DNA of 64,000 nucleotides from Smithellaceae bacterium (GTDB lineage: Bacteria; Desulfobacterota; Syntrophia; Syntrophales; Smithellaceae). Positions 19,190 to 29,300 of the stretch are shown here, in pieces. Below the pieces are notes generated by a model. That model searched no databases and was not told where the DNA came from. It worked only from the letters and a program-made list of their open reading frames with translations. A program made the position numbers and the translations under genes. Location of the stretch: contig JAUYFM010000004.1 of the NCBI GenBank assembly GCA_030690945.1, positions 25,718 through 89,717 on the forward strand, read 5' to 3'. Position 1 is the stretch's first letter; each line of letters begins with the position of its first letter.

Positions 19190-19282
19190 GACTTCACCAA
19201 TTCCTTGCAAGTTATGGCAGTTGGCGCTCGGATTTTTATCGGATGTTCCGCCTACATTTATTTATTTATTTATAAGCTGTCA

Positions 19283-19312
19283 AGTTATTTTCTTAAACCT
19301 TATTTTCTTAAA
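19283..19312. repeat. Two tandem copies of TTATTTTCTTAAACC in the amidohydrolase/ABC intergenic region
   Basis: Exact 15-bp repeat at 19283-19297 and 19298-19312, preceded by an (ATTT)n tract. Confidence 0.8.
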
Positions 19313-19361
19313 CCGATCCGCTTCTGCTATCCCGGACACGGAGGAATCATACCGGCGGAGG

Positions 19362-21056
19362 TCACCCATTAAAAGGGGCTTGATAGACCTGTTTCCCCTG
19401 AAAGATGGTCAACAGGATCCGGGCTTGGGATATTTCTGAAGGCGGGAGGGCGAAAATGTTCCTGTCGAGGCAGATGAGATCGGCCGACCGGCCGACGATG
19501 AGGGCGCCGGTGAGGTGCTCCTGGAAATCGGCGTAGGCGCCGCCGGTTGTGTGGGCATCGATAAGAGCAGTAAGCGAGACACATTGTTCGGGCGCATAGA
19601 CAGGCGCCGCGTCGGCATCGAGCCCCCTGCGGGTAGCGCCCACTTGGATGGCCGTGAGGGGATTGAAGGTGTTGAGCTCCCCGCTGAAAGGCCAGTCCGT
19701 TCCGCAGGTCACGGCGGCTCCTGACGTCAGGAGGCTCTGCATGGGGTAGAGTCGCCCGGCCCGTTCTCTGCCCAGGAAGGTCCGTGTCGTTTTCCGAAAA
19801 TTCCTTTCGGCGTAAAACCACAGGGGTTGCAGGTTGGCGACTACGCCGAGAGAATGGAACCGGGGCAGATCGGCTGGATCAATGAGATCGCAATGGGCAA
19901 TCATGGGGCGGCGGTCCCGGTGGCCGTTAACCAGAGCCACATGTTCGAAGGCGTCCAGAGCCATACGGACGGCGCCGTCACCTACGGCGTGGAGGTGGAG
20001 CTGGAAACCTGCCCGGTCCAGGGCGGCGGCCATGCCGTTCAGTTCTTCCGGCGACCAGAGCCGCTCGCCGCAAAAGCCCGGACGGTCTGCATACGAATCG
20101 ATGAGCCAGGCTGTGTGTCCCTCCACAACACCGTCAACAAAGATCTTCACGGTTCGGGGCGTAAGAAGGCCGCCTTGATAGGTTTGCCTGAGGGCCAGTA
20201 AATCTTCGATCTGATCCATCCCCTTTTCCGGTTCGCACAGGAGGGCCGCCTGAACCCGGAGGGTCAGCTCGCCACTTTGGTCCAGCACTCGGTAGGCCGC
20301 CAGTTCATCCTCCTTGGCCATGGCCTCATGGATAGAGACGATACCCAGTCGGGCCGCCATCTCCACGAAGGCCCAGCTGGCGGTGACACGATCCGCAAGT
20401 GTAGGGGACGGCAAGCGTGAAGCAACGAGATCCATGGCCGACCATTCCCGGAGAGTGCCGGTTGCCTCGCCGCTTCTGGGGTCTCTTTCGATAAGACCGC
20501 CGGGAGGGTTCGTCGTATCCGCTGTGATTCCCGCCAGCTCCAGTGCCCTGGTGTTGATCCAGGCGCTGTGCCCGTCGATGGATTTGAGGAGAACAGGCCG
20601 GTCGGCAACGATGGCGTCCAGGTCACTGCGGTGGGGGCCACAATCGGGAAAGGCATCGGGCAGCCAACCGCCCCCACGGATGAAGGGCTGGTCCTCATTG
20701 GCCCGGGCATAGACGGCTACCTGAGACAGATAGGCGCGCGGGTCCGCGGAACCGATCAGGCGGCATTCGAACAGATTCAGACTCCCCGTCAGAGGATGGA
20801 TGTGAGCATCCCGAAAACCGGGGAGAATCAGGCGCCCGGGCAGTTCCCGGACCTGTGTCTCGGGGCCGACAAATGGTCGAAGACCGTCGGTCGAACCGAC
20901 ATAGATAATGGTCCCCTTGCGGATGGCCACAGCCTCTGCCCAGGATTGCCGTTGGTCAGCGGTATAGACGAGGGCATCACGAAGTACCAGATCGGCAAAA
21001 GTGTTTGCCGGTGTTCCCCGTTGCCGGCTATGAATAGGGCGGGCGATATCGTTCAT
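19362..21056 (-). CDS. Amidohydrolase (YtcJ-like)
   Basis: LPGFRDAHIHPLTGSLNLFECRL, FVDGVVEGHTAWL, TCGTDWPFSGELNTFNPLTAIQVG. Confidence 0.9.
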   Translation of the reverse strand: MNDIARPIHSRQRGTPANTFADLVLRDALVYTADQRQSWAEAVAIRKGTIIYVGSTDGLRPFVGPETQVRELPGRLILPGFRDAHIHPLTGSLNLFECRLIGSADPRAYLSQVAVYARANEDQPFIRGGGWLPDAFPDCGPHRSDLDAIVADRPVLLKSIDGHSAWINTRALELAGITADTTNPPGGLIERDPRSGEATGTLREWSAMDLVASRLPSPTLADRVTASWAFVEMAARLGIVSIHEAMAKEDELAAYRVLDQSGELTLRVQAALLCEPEKGMDQIEDLLALRQTYQGGLLTPRTVKIFVDGVVEGHTAWLIDSYADRPGFCGERLWSPEELNGMAAALDRAGFQLHLHAVGDGAVRMALDAFEHVALVNGHRDRRPMIAHCDLIDPADLPRFHSLGVVANLQPLWFYAERNFRKTTRTFLGRERAGRLYPMQSLLTSGAAVTCGTDWPFSGELNTFNPLTAIQVGATRRGLDADAAPVYAPEQCVSLTALIDAHTTGGAYADFQEHLTGALIVGRSADLICLDRNIFALPPSEISQARILLTIFQGKQVYQAPFNG

Positions 21057-21059
21057 TGC

Positions 21060-22589
21060 TTACAAATCTGCATTGTGGTCCCGGGCTTGGATATAAGCCA
21101 GGACATCTTTCGCCACATCGGAATAGGCTTGAATTTTGCCATAATCCAGGGCGACGTTGTTGAGATACTGAAGGATCAGGACGTCGCCCAGATAGGTTTC
21201 CGGTAAGATGCCGGCAAAGAAGAAACCGAGTTTTTCAATTTCCTCCGCGACGAACCAAGTGGTCGGGTTTTCCAGGGGGAGAAACAAGTTGATCGCAGCG
21301 ACCTGACGGAGGCACAAGTCGCGCAGGATGCCCCGGATCTCCCGGACGATCTCGGCGCCGTAGCGGTTCACCCAGATCTCCCCGCAATGCTCCGATGTGA
21401 AGATGCTTGTTTCGATGAGAGAGACATCGCCGTCAAACAGAGGCGCTGCTGTCTCTGGTTCGGCACAGGTGTGACCGGCCTGGATATTGTCATACAGGTG
21501 GGTGATCATGGCCCGATGCTGAGGCGGTGCGTAGATGGACCGGGCCGGGGGCGTTGTGATATAGCGGAAGCTCAAAACCACACTGATCCGTTGTTCGTTT
21601 TCTTCGGCGATACCCTTGAACCGCCAGGTGGTGGGGCTGGTGGCGAGCAGGATGCCGCAGTCCCTGAAGGCCAGGTTGAGGACGCCCCGCTGTGTATAAA
21701 CATGATTGGCCACGGAATAAGAATAGACACCGGTCAGGGGATGCTTTTTCGGCGTCGTGATGAGGAACTGGCACAGGCGGCCCATGCATCCCTGACTTCG
21801 GTAGGCCTGATTGACGAAAACAAAGGTAAACTCGGCGATCCGTGCTCCCGGGGCAGGATAGACGAGGGCTGAATGCCCCATGAACGTATTGTCTTCGGTG
21901 ACCGCTACGGCGGATATCATCTCATCCGTCGCGTTAAGATCAATGATTCGATCCGGGTAGTAGATGTGATCGTCGAAAAAGGTGTAACCATGTGATTTAT
22001 AGGCGCACCGGGAGATCTCGATAGCCTCGTCGGCGGCCATGCGCCGGACGGTGTAAGGGATTTTTTCCACGGTCCGTGTCTTTTCGGGTGCTTCCGGTTT
22101 GGCCTCTGCCACGTCCTGCCGTTCGGCCGGGGTCAGTAAGTTCTCGACGCTTTCCCGGGGAAAAAATTTTGTGAGGTGGGTCTCTTTTCCTTCCGGTCCA
22201 AGATTGAGGAAATTTAATTCATCCATGGATTCCCGCATGAGGAACATCCCCATGCCTGAAGAGGCCATTTGATCCAAATCGCACGCGGGATCGAATTTGG
22301 GGAGATGCTCGGGATCAAAAGGGATGCCTTTCTCCTTGATGATAATCCGTATGCCCAACTGGACCCGTTCGCAGATGACATCGAAAGTTGCCGGTTCATC
22401 ATCGTCGTCGTCGAAGGCGTATTTCATGACGTTGGTGATCCCCTCTTCAATGGCCAGTTCGATCTTGTAGAGGTCGTTACCGGTAAAACCATAGATCTCG
22501 GCCGCCCCACGCACAAAGGACTGGACGAGGTGCAGATAGGAAAGATCACAGGGGGCTGTTAGCTTCAGGGTGTGTTTTCTTTGGGGCAT
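21060..22589 (-). CDS. RsbW-like HATPase domain fused to GNAT acetyltransferase domain
   Basis: KIELAIEEGITNVMKYAF (N-box), SSGMGMFLMRESMDEL (G-box), then a GNAT-like region (FVFVNQAYRSQGCMGRLCQFL). Confidence 0.82.
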   Translation of the reverse strand: MPQRKHTLKLTAPCDLSYLHLVQSFVRGAAEIYGFTGNDLYKIELAIEEGITNVMKYAFDDDDDEPATFDVICERVQLGIRIIIKEKGIPFDPEHLPKFDPACDLDQMASSGMGMFLMRESMDELNFLNLGPEGKETHLTKFFPRESVENLLTPAERQDVAEAKPEAPEKTRTVEKIPYTVRRMAADEAIEISRCAYKSHGYTFFDDHIYYPDRIIDLNATDEMISAVAVTEDNTFMGHSALVYPAPGARIAEFTFVFVNQAYRSQGCMGRLCQFLITTPKKHPLTGVYSYSVANHVYTQRGVLNLAFRDCGILLATSPTTWRFKGIAEENEQRISVVLSFRYITTPPARSIYAPPQHRAMITHLYDNIQAGHTCAEPETAAPLFDGDVSLIETSIFTSEHCGEIWVNRYGAEIVREIRGILRDLCLRQVAAINLFLPLENPTTWFVAEEIEKLGFFFAGILPETYLGDVLILQYLNNVALDYGKIQAYSDVAKDVLAYIQARDHNADL

Positions 22590-22602
22590 CTTACGTTACC
22601 TT

Positions 22603-23826
22603 TCATGTGAATTGGATGGCCAGCATGGAGAAGTCATCCTCCAGCACGTCCTGACCGTGATAGGCCTGCATCTTCCGATACAGGGCATCAATATCTTCGT
22701 TTTTCTCCAGTCGGTTCTGAAGCAAATAGGTTCCCAGTTCGTCCATGGACCACATGCCGCCCTCGGGACGTTCCACCTCATAAACGCCGTCGGAGAAGAC
22801 ATAGAGATGGGCCCCGGGCGGAACGGTTGCGGAACCTCCCTGATACACGCTCTCGGGAAGTCCGCCAATGAATAAATTGGCCGTTATCAGTCGGGCAAGG
22901 GTTCCTTCCCGGGAAATGAGGAAGGCCGGCGGATGACCGCCGCTGGCGAAGCGAAGCTCGCGGGTCCGGCGGTCGAAAACGCCGTACCAGATGGTGAAAT
23001 AGAGGTTGTTGTTGTGCTCCATGGGGAAGGCGTCGTTGAGCGCTGCCAGCACCTGCTGGGGTACCCGGAAGTCCGTGTTCGGAAGCGTCTGGGAGCGGAT
23101 GGCGTTGAAGGCCGAAACGGACAAAAGGGCCGAGCCGACCCCGTGACCGCAGACGTCGAGGAGATACATGGCAAACATGTTCTCATCAATCCAGTGGTAG
23201 CCGAAGCTGTCGCCGCCTAACTGGGCGCTGGGGAAAAAGCGCCAGGCTGTGGTGATGGTTCCTTCGGATAAGGGCGCGGGCATGAGAGAAACGACATAGT
23301 CCGCCGCCTGGGCCAGCTCTGCGGCCAGGGCCTGGCGGCTGGCGAGAAGGGCGGCGAAGGCCTCGTTTCTCTGGAGGAGGTTGATATAGCCCTGGGAATG
23401 GTAACGGATTCGGGCGATGAGCTCAATTCGATCAGGGAGCTTCACCATATAGTCGTTTGCTCCCAGGGCAAACGCGTCGGCCTTGGTCTCCGCCTCTTCC
23501 TTGGAGGACAGGACGATCAGGGGCACATCCTTAAGCTGCGGGTGGACCCGGAAGAATTTCACCAGGGTCAGGCCATCGATATCCGGCATGATGAGATCCT
23601 GGAGGATAACCGTCGGTTCAAATCTGGCGGCGGTCGGGATGGCCTGGGTGGGGTCCTGACAGAACTGAAAGACGATATCCGTTTCCGGTTCGAGCATCCG
23701 CTTCACCGCCGCGCCGACAATGGCTTGATCGTCGATGAGAAGGACCTTGATTTTATGTGCCGTCAGGGTGGCCACTGAGGCTGGGTTTGCGGACCGGGCG
23801 GCGTTTTGTGTTTCGTTTTCCGTCAT
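22603..23826 (-). CDS. Response regulator with PP2C/SpoIIE (RsbU-like) phosphatase output
   Basis: REC: VLLIDDQAIVGAAVKRML...ILQDLIMPDIDGLTLVK; PP2C: GGDSFGYHWIDENMFAMYLLDVCGHGVGSALLS...LYVFSDGVYEVERPEG. Confidence 0.92.
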   Translation of the reverse strand: MTENETQNAARSANPASVATLTAHKIKVLLIDDQAIVGAAVKRMLEPETDIVFQFCQDPTQAIPTAARFEPTVILQDLIMPDIDGLTLVKFFRVHPQLKDVPLIVLSSKEEAETKADAFALGANDYMVKLPDRIELIARIRYHSQGYINLLQRNEAFAALLASRQALAAELAQAADYVVSLMPAPLSEGTITTAWRFFPSAQLGGDSFGYHWIDENMFAMYLLDVCGHGVGSALLSVSAFNAIRSQTLPNTDFRVPQQVLAALNDAFPMEHNNNLYFTIWYGVFDRRTRELRFASGGHPPAFLISREGTLARLITANLFIGGLPESVYQGGSATVPPGAHLYVFSDGVYEVERPEGGMWSMDELGTYLLQNRLEKNEDIDALYRKMQAYHGQDVLEDDFSMLAIQFT

Positions 23827-24860
23827 GATATGTTTCCTTTGCTGATGGGTATCTTTTTCAAAATTGCTCCCGCGATCATTTCCAGAGGCAGGATTTCGAC
23901 CGCGCCGCCCAGTTCCACCGCCGCTGCCGGCATGCCATAGACAATGGAAGTTTTTTCATCCTGGACGATGGTGTGCCAGCCCGCCCTGCGCAATGAAGCC
24001 AATCCTTCTCCGCCGTCCCGCCCCATCCCCGTGAGGAGGATCGCCAGATCTTTCCGGGGCCAGTATTTCTGGAGACTTTCAAAGAAGGCGTTGACGGACG
24101 GACGATAAGGATAATCCCGGGGATCGGCCGTATAATGGAAGGCCCGATCCTGTCCCAGAACAAGATGATCGTTCGTTCCCGCAACCAACGCGATGCCGGA
24201 TTGGGGCCGCATTCCCTCCCGGGCAAGGGCCACGGTGAAGGATGTCTGGGAGTTCAACCATTCTGCCAGGCCCTGGGCAAACTGGAGATCGACATGCTGA
24301 CAGATAACAATGGCGGCATCCAGACCTTTCGGGAGAGCAGACAGGATAGCCGCCAGGGCCTTGGGGCCTCCTGTGGAAGAGCCGATGGCAATCAGAGGCG
24401 GCCAGTGATCCAGTTCAGACCGGGTCACGGAAGTGCCTGCTCGCAAAGGTTTAGACACGCTTCCCAGAAGCTTGGCCATCGTGGCCATTTTTTTAAGCAG
24501 GGCGTCTCCGCCATTTAAGGAACCGTCCTCCTCACGGGTGGGTGTGGCGATGGCATCCAGCGCTCCGCAACCCATCGCCTCGAAGACCTTTCCCGCCTGC
24601 TTCGCGATGGCATCGGACAGGACCAGGATAGCGCAGGGTGTCTCTTTCATCACGTCACAGATGAACCGGGCGCCGTCCATGTCGGCCAGGGCGAGATCAA
24701 CCAGCAGTATATCCGGTAGGTCACGCCGGCACATCCCGAGAGCCTCAACCCCGTTACCGGTTATCCAGGCAACGGTGTAGTCTGCTTCCAGGGTGATAAC
24801 CTGACGCAGAATTCTCAGGGCGGCAACGTCATGATGAACAAGGGCAATCTTGAGGGGCAT
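23823..24860 (-). CDS. CheB methylesterase (WspF-like)
   Basis: N-terminal REC, then LIAIGSSTGGPKALAAILSALP...ICQHVDLQFAQGLAEWL...LTGMGRDGGEGL. Confidence 0.93.
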   Translation of the reverse strand: MPLKIALVHHDVAALRILRQVITLEADYTVAWITGNGVEALGMCRRDLPDILLVDLALADMDGARFICDVMKETPCAILVLSDAIAKQAGKVFEAMGCGALDAIATPTREEDGSLNGGDALLKKMATMAKLLGSVSKPLRAGTSVTRSELDHWPPLIAIGSSTGGPKALAAILSALPKGLDAAIVICQHVDLQFAQGLAEWLNSQTSFTVALAREGMRPQSGIALVAGTNDHLVLGQDRAFHYTADPRDYPYRPSVNAFFESLQKYWPRKDLAILLTGMGRDGGEGLASLRRAGWHTIVQDEKTSIVYGMPAAAVELGGAVEILPLEMIAGAILKKIPISKGNIS

Positions 24861-27235
24861 CAGGGGGCTCCGATCAGGTCGCGTACAGCGGTAAGCAGGC
24901 TTTCATCATGAAAGCTACCTTTGGTAAGATAATAGTTGGCCCCGGCTTCGAGGCCCCGCAGGCGGTCTTCCTCGCGGTCCTTGTAGGAAACGATCATGAC
25001 CGGCATTTCCTTGAGAAGAGGATCGGCCTTAACCGTTCGGACAAGGTCGATCCCGTTCATCCGGGGCATATCGACGTCAGAGATGAGCAGGTCAAAAGGC
25101 TGGGCTTTCAAGGTGTTCCAGCCATCCACGCCGTCAATGGCCGTGGCGACCTCATAGCCGGCGGTCACCAGAAGCCTGCGCTCAACCTCACGCACGGTGA
25201 GGGAATCGTCAACGACGAGGATTCGTTTTTTTTCTGCCGGCAAGGTCTGAGGGCCTTTGCCGATTTTCTGGAGCTTGCCCGTGGTCAATAGTTGATGGAT
25301 GGACCGGACCAGATCGTCCACATCGAAGATGACGACCAGTGAACCGTCGTCCAGAATGGCGCCGGCGCTGATGTTGGGAACCTTTCCCAGGCGTTGGTCG
25401 AGGGGGCGGACAACGAGGTTTTCTTCACCGATGACGTGATCAACCGCCAGGCCATAGCGATTCAACCGGTCGCTGATGACGACAACGTCGAACCGTTCCG
25501 ACGGGGTAGCCGCCGGCGGCAATTGAAAAAGCTGACGGGCATCGAGGATGCCCACATGCTCCCCGTCCAGGGTGCAGTATGGGCGGTCTTCAATCTCCCG
25601 GATATCGGCGTGGGTAAGAGACAGAATCCGGTCAATGCGGGACAGGGGCAGAGCGTAAGGCTCACCGGCAATCGAAAGCAACAAGGTCCGCAGGACCGAA
25701 AGCGTCAGCGGCAATTGGAGGTGGAAGCGGGCCCCCCGACCGGCGCCGGCGTCAACGCGCACGGCGCCGCCCACCTCATGGGCCATGTTGAACACGACAT
25801 CCAGACCGACACCCCGTCCGGAGATCTCCGTCACGGCCTTGGCCGTCGAGAACCCCGGCAAAAACAAAAACTCGAACAGTTCGGTTCGGCTCAGACTCCC
25901 GGCCATCTCCGGTGTGACATATCCCTTTTCGACAATCTTGCTCCGGAGGTCTTCCGGATTGATTCCCCGACCGTCGTCGGCAAGCGAGATGTTCAACATC
26001 CCCGCTACATGCCGGGCCTCCAGGATGATGGTCCCTTCGGCTGGTTTGCCTGCCGCCTTCCGTTCACCCGGTGTTTCCATGCCATGATCGATGGCGTTGC
26101 GGATGAGGTGGGACAGGGGCGCCTCCAATCTCTCCAGAATGTCTCGATCGACCGGTGTCGCGGCTCCGGCAATTTCGAAGTTGACTTGTTTCCCCGTTTC
26201 CCGGGCCAGGTCCCTGACCATCCGGGGAAAGCCGTGCAGGCCGTCGGAGAAGGGCACCATCCGGCTGCTGATCACCTCGTTGTACAGGCGATGGGCCAGA
26301 TGTTCCATGCGGCGGGAGAAGCGTTCAAACAAGACAATATCCTGAGAGGCCGCCTGCTCGGCAGCAGTGATACGGGCCAGAGCTTCCTGGACGCCTTCCT
26401 TTGTAACACCGTCTCCCTCTTGTGTCTGGGATTCAAGGGAGATCTGCAGGGACTTGGCCGCCTCGACGATATTCTTCTTCAGGGCCAGCAGGCTCTGATA
26501 CACCGTTTTAACCGACTGAGTCTGAACAAGGCATTCCCCGGCCAGGGCCATGAGACGATTCATGTTTTCCGCCCGGACGCGAACCAGGCCGCCCTCTCCC
26601 TTGTCTTGTGCCGTGCGGGGGCGCAGGGCCGGCGGAGCGGTTGGTGCATCATAGCAGGCGTTGTCTTGCGTGGAAGTAACAGGCGGCGGTTGCCCGGGAA
26701 GAAGGGCTTCCGTAACGACAGGGGGAACAGTCAGCGCTATTCCGGAAACGGCGGCGTCCGGCGGCTTCTCTGCTGTTACGGTTGCTGCTCGCGGGGGTGT
26801 CTCCGGAACGGCTTCCATTGGCGATGACAAGAAGTCTCGCAAGTGATCGGACAGAACTTGAATCTCCGCGGATCCTTTTTCCAAAGCGGCAGGCAGTTCG
26901 CTGATTTCCAGGCGGGCAAGAGAGGCAAAAAAATCATTTCCCTTCAAGAGCCTATCCACCCCATCGGGCGTCAGAGACCGTTTCCCATGCTGGGCAGCCG
27001 TAAGGACGTCCTCCATGGCGTGGGCAAGGGTAACGGCCGTATTTAAACCGACAATTCGGGCAGCCCCCTTGATGGAGTGGGCGGCCCGCATAAGGGGTTC
27101 TATCCGTTCCGGCGTTTGGTCCCGTTCCGCCGTAACCAGCCCCGACTCCAGGGTTCGGGTGTTGTTCTCCAACTCCACGCGGAACAGATCCAGCATGAGG
27201 GGATCGATGGAAAAGTTGGTGTCTTGAGCGGTCAT
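24860..27235 (-). CDS. Hybrid CheA kinase with C-terminal REC (WspE-like)
   Basis: Hpt (MRAAHSIKGAARIVG), HATPase (HLIRNAIDHGMETPGER), CheW-like domain, REC (ILVVDDSLTVREVERRLL); start at 27235 overlaps the upstream stop. Confidence 0.93.
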   Translation of the reverse strand: MTAQDTNFSIDPLMLDLFRVELENNTRTLESGLVTAERDQTPERIEPLMRAAHSIKGAARIVGLNTAVTLAHAMEDVLTAAQHGKRSLTPDGVDRLLKGNDFFASLARLEISELPAALEKGSAEIQVLSDHLRDFLSSPMEAVPETPPRAATVTAEKPPDAAVSGIALTVPPVVTEALLPGQPPPVTSTQDNACYDAPTAPPALRPRTAQDKGEGGLVRVRAENMNRLMALAGECLVQTQSVKTVYQSLLALKKNIVEAAKSLQISLESQTQEGDGVTKEGVQEALARITAAEQAASQDIVLFERFSRRMEHLAHRLYNEVISSRMVPFSDGLHGFPRMVRDLARETGKQVNFEIAGAATPVDRDILERLEAPLSHLIRNAIDHGMETPGERKAAGKPAEGTIILEARHVAGMLNISLADDGRGINPEDLRSKIVEKGYVTPEMAGSLSRTELFEFLFLPGFSTAKAVTEISGRGVGLDVVFNMAHEVGGAVRVDAGAGRGARFHLQLPLTLSVLRTLLLSIAGEPYALPLSRIDRILSLTHADIREIEDRPYCTLDGEHVGILDARQLFQLPPAATPSERFDVVVISDRLNRYGLAVDHVIGEENLVVRPLDQRLGKVPNISAGAILDDGSLVVIFDVDDLVRSIHQLLTTGKLQKIGKGPQTLPAEKKRILVVDDSLTVREVERRLLVTAGYEVATAIDGVDGWNTLKAQPFDLLISDVDMPRMNGIDLVRTVKADPLLKEMPVMIVSYKDREEDRLRGLEAGANYYLTKGSFHDESLLTAVRDLIGAP

Positions 27236-27900
27236 TGGTTGAGACTCCTCGTCATGGCGGGGAATAGCCGCTCCTCGTCCAGAAGCCCCACATGATGGCC
27301 ATTGAGCATGAAAATCCCCCGGGTCAGGGATCTTGCCGAGCGGGACAATGTGGCGGGGACTTCCCCGAGATCCTCCGGGGCGACCCGATGGACCCCCAGA
27401 ATCTGTTCGACGGGAAATACAAAGCGCTGTCCCTCGCATCCAACCACTAACATTCGTTCATAGACCACCGGTGATGTATCGCCCTCGGCCCCGACCGTCA
27501 ACTCCAGAAGATCCGCAACGGAAAGACACAGCAAAAGCTCGCCGTTAATGTTGGCCAACCCTCGAAAGACGCGGTTGACCTTCAGCGGCAAGGTGTGGAC
27601 CGGCGAAGGCTCCGCTGCCTCCTGAAAAAAGATAGTCTTCAGGGCAAACCGCTCTTCGGCCAGGCGAAAGGCCATCACCGACAGGGTCCCCATTCTGACC
27701 GTCTCTTTCGGCTGGGCCATGACGGAAGTCCGCTCAGCCAGATATCCTGGCGGCAGCTCCTGATCCAGATGCTGTCTTCCGGCAGCGGCATAAATCGGGC
27801 AACGGCGGCAGTGGATCAGGCGCACCAGTTCCGGACATGACCCATCGCCGAAGATCCCATTTTCCTTCCAGCAGGAAACATGGATACTTTTTATATCCAT
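27232..27900 (-). CDS. CheW-like coupling protein (WspD-like)
   Basis: N-terminal CWKENGIFGDGSCPELVRLIHCRRCPIYAAAGR plus CheW domain. Confidence 0.9.
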   Translation of the reverse strand: MDIKSIHVSCWKENGIFGDGSCPELVRLIHCRRCPIYAAAGRQHLDQELPPGYLAERTSVMAQPKETVRMGTLSVMAFRLAEERFALKTIFFQEAAEPSPVHTLPLKVNRVFRGLANINGELLLCLSVADLLELTVGAEGDTSPVVYERMLVVGCEGQRFVFPVEQILGVHRVAPEDLGEVPATLSRSARSLTRGIFMLNGHHVGLLDEERLFPAMTRSLNQ

Positions 27901-29300
27901 CCGTTCGTCCTTATCCTGAAATGCTCATCCGTTTTGATCGTGGAGAGCGTTGGGGATGATTCCACTGTCTTTCCCTGCCTGTCTGCCTTTCGTTCGGCCC
28001 GTTCCCGGTAGAGGGCCGCCTTGCGTTCGTCCCCTTTTTGCCGATAGATGAGGCTTACATGAACGAGACTCTCGTAGTGGCCGGGATCGAGATAGAGGGC
28101 CTTCCGAAAGCAATCCCCGGCGCCGTTCATATCCTGCCTGGCCATGTGGATGATACCCATGAGGCAGTATGTTTCAGCGGCCGGTCCAGCCGTTCGGGCA
28201 ACTTCCTGACAAATTTGCACGGCGGCGTCCATATCGCCCCGATCCGCCAGGCGGCGGGCCTCCTTAAGCTGCCCGTCTGCGAATGGTGCAATCGGGCCCG
28301 CGTCTGCTATGATGGACTTGACCGGTTGCTCTCTTTCAACAGCCGCAGGCGATGGCGAAGGGGCCGCAAAGGTCTTCTCATTGGGTGGCGTATTGCCGGA
28401 AGCCGGGCCAAGCCCCGTCGGGGCTTTTATCTCTTTGTGTCGGGCGCCCGGGAGCGGCGACGATTTCAGGGTTGTTGCCGTTGTTTTTATCCCTGACGAC
28501 AGTGGAGAAGCGGGTTTGGTCAAAACAAAGGCCCGATCCCACTGGATGGGAAGATAGCCCTGCTGATGCCAGAAGAGCGTTTCCGTGTGGCCGGCAAAGA
28601 GGAGTCCTCCGGGCAGAAGGAGCCGGTCCAGCCGCTCGAAGACCTGTCGGCGGGACTCGGAGTTCAGGTAAATGAACAGATTCCGGCAGAAGATGACTGC
28701 GTAGGGGCCGTGTCCGACAAGACTTCCCTGCGATACCAGATTGTCATGATGAAAGGTAACCTGCCGGCGCACCCTTTCCGTAACCTGACGACCGTCAGGC
28801 GTTACCTGGAAAAACTGGGCGACATCCGCCCCGATGGTTCCCCGGAAGGAGCCGCTTCCATAATATCCCCGGCGGGCCTTCTCCAAAGCCTGAACACTGA
28901 TATCCACCCCAGCGACGGCAAAGGCCGAAGGATTTAAACCGGCGGCAAGGAGAGTCATGGCGATCGAATAGGGTTCCTCGCCGGTTGCGCAGGGTGCGGA
29001 CAGGATATTCAGAACCTCTCCTGTGCGGGCCTGTCGTAAGGCCTGGGCGTGATGGGCCAGATAGGTAAAGGGGCCCCGGTCGCGGAAAAACCAGCTTTCC
29101 CCGACAACGACGGCGTCAATAAGGCGTTGCCGTACTTCCCCGGATGAGGCGAACACCTTTTCATAAGCCTGTAGATCAAGGATACCTTCCTGGTGCATGG
29201 CTGCGTCAACGGCCCGGCTGATAGCCCCTTTGCCGGCATCATTCTCTTCCATCCCGAGAGAGGCAGCCAGGAATTGTCTAATGGCAGGAGGCGTTTTCAT
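27891..29300 (-). CDS. CheR methyltransferase with C-terminal TPR (WspC-like)
   Basis: VVGESWFFRDRGPFTYL, SAPCATGEEPYSIAMTLL, VIFCRNLFIYLN, C-terminal TPR repeats. Confidence 0.93.
   Translation of the reverse strand: MKTPPAIRQFLAASLGMEENDAGKGAISRAVDAAMHQEGILDLQAYEKVFASSGEVRQRLIDAVVVGESWFFRDRGPFTYLAHHAQALRQARTGEVLNILSAPCATGEEPYSIAMTLLAAGLNPSAFAVAGVDISVQALEKARRGYYGSGSFRGTIGADVAQFFQVTPDGRQVTERVRRQVTFHHDNLVSQGSLVGHGPYAVIFCRNLFIYLNSESRRQVFERLDRLLLPGGLLFAGHTETLFWHQQGYLPIQWDRAFVLTKPASPLSSGIKTTATTLKSSPLPGARHKEIKAPTGLGPASGNTPPNEKTFAAPSPSPAAVEREQPVKSIIADAGPIAPFADGQLKEARRLADRGDMDAAVQICQEVARTAGPAAETYCLMGIIHMARQDMNGAGDCFRKALYLDPGHYESLVHVSLIYRQKGDERKAALYRERAERKADRQGKTVESSPTLSTIKTDEHFRIRTNGWI

Noticed and set aside
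19283-19312. CRISPR-like tandem repeat
   Set aside because: Only two adjacent 15-bp copies and no spacers.
25394-26827. 477-aa plus-strand ORF opposite cheA
   Set aside because: Antisense to a clear CheA; composition-driven shadow ORF in GC-rich DNA with no recognisable domain.
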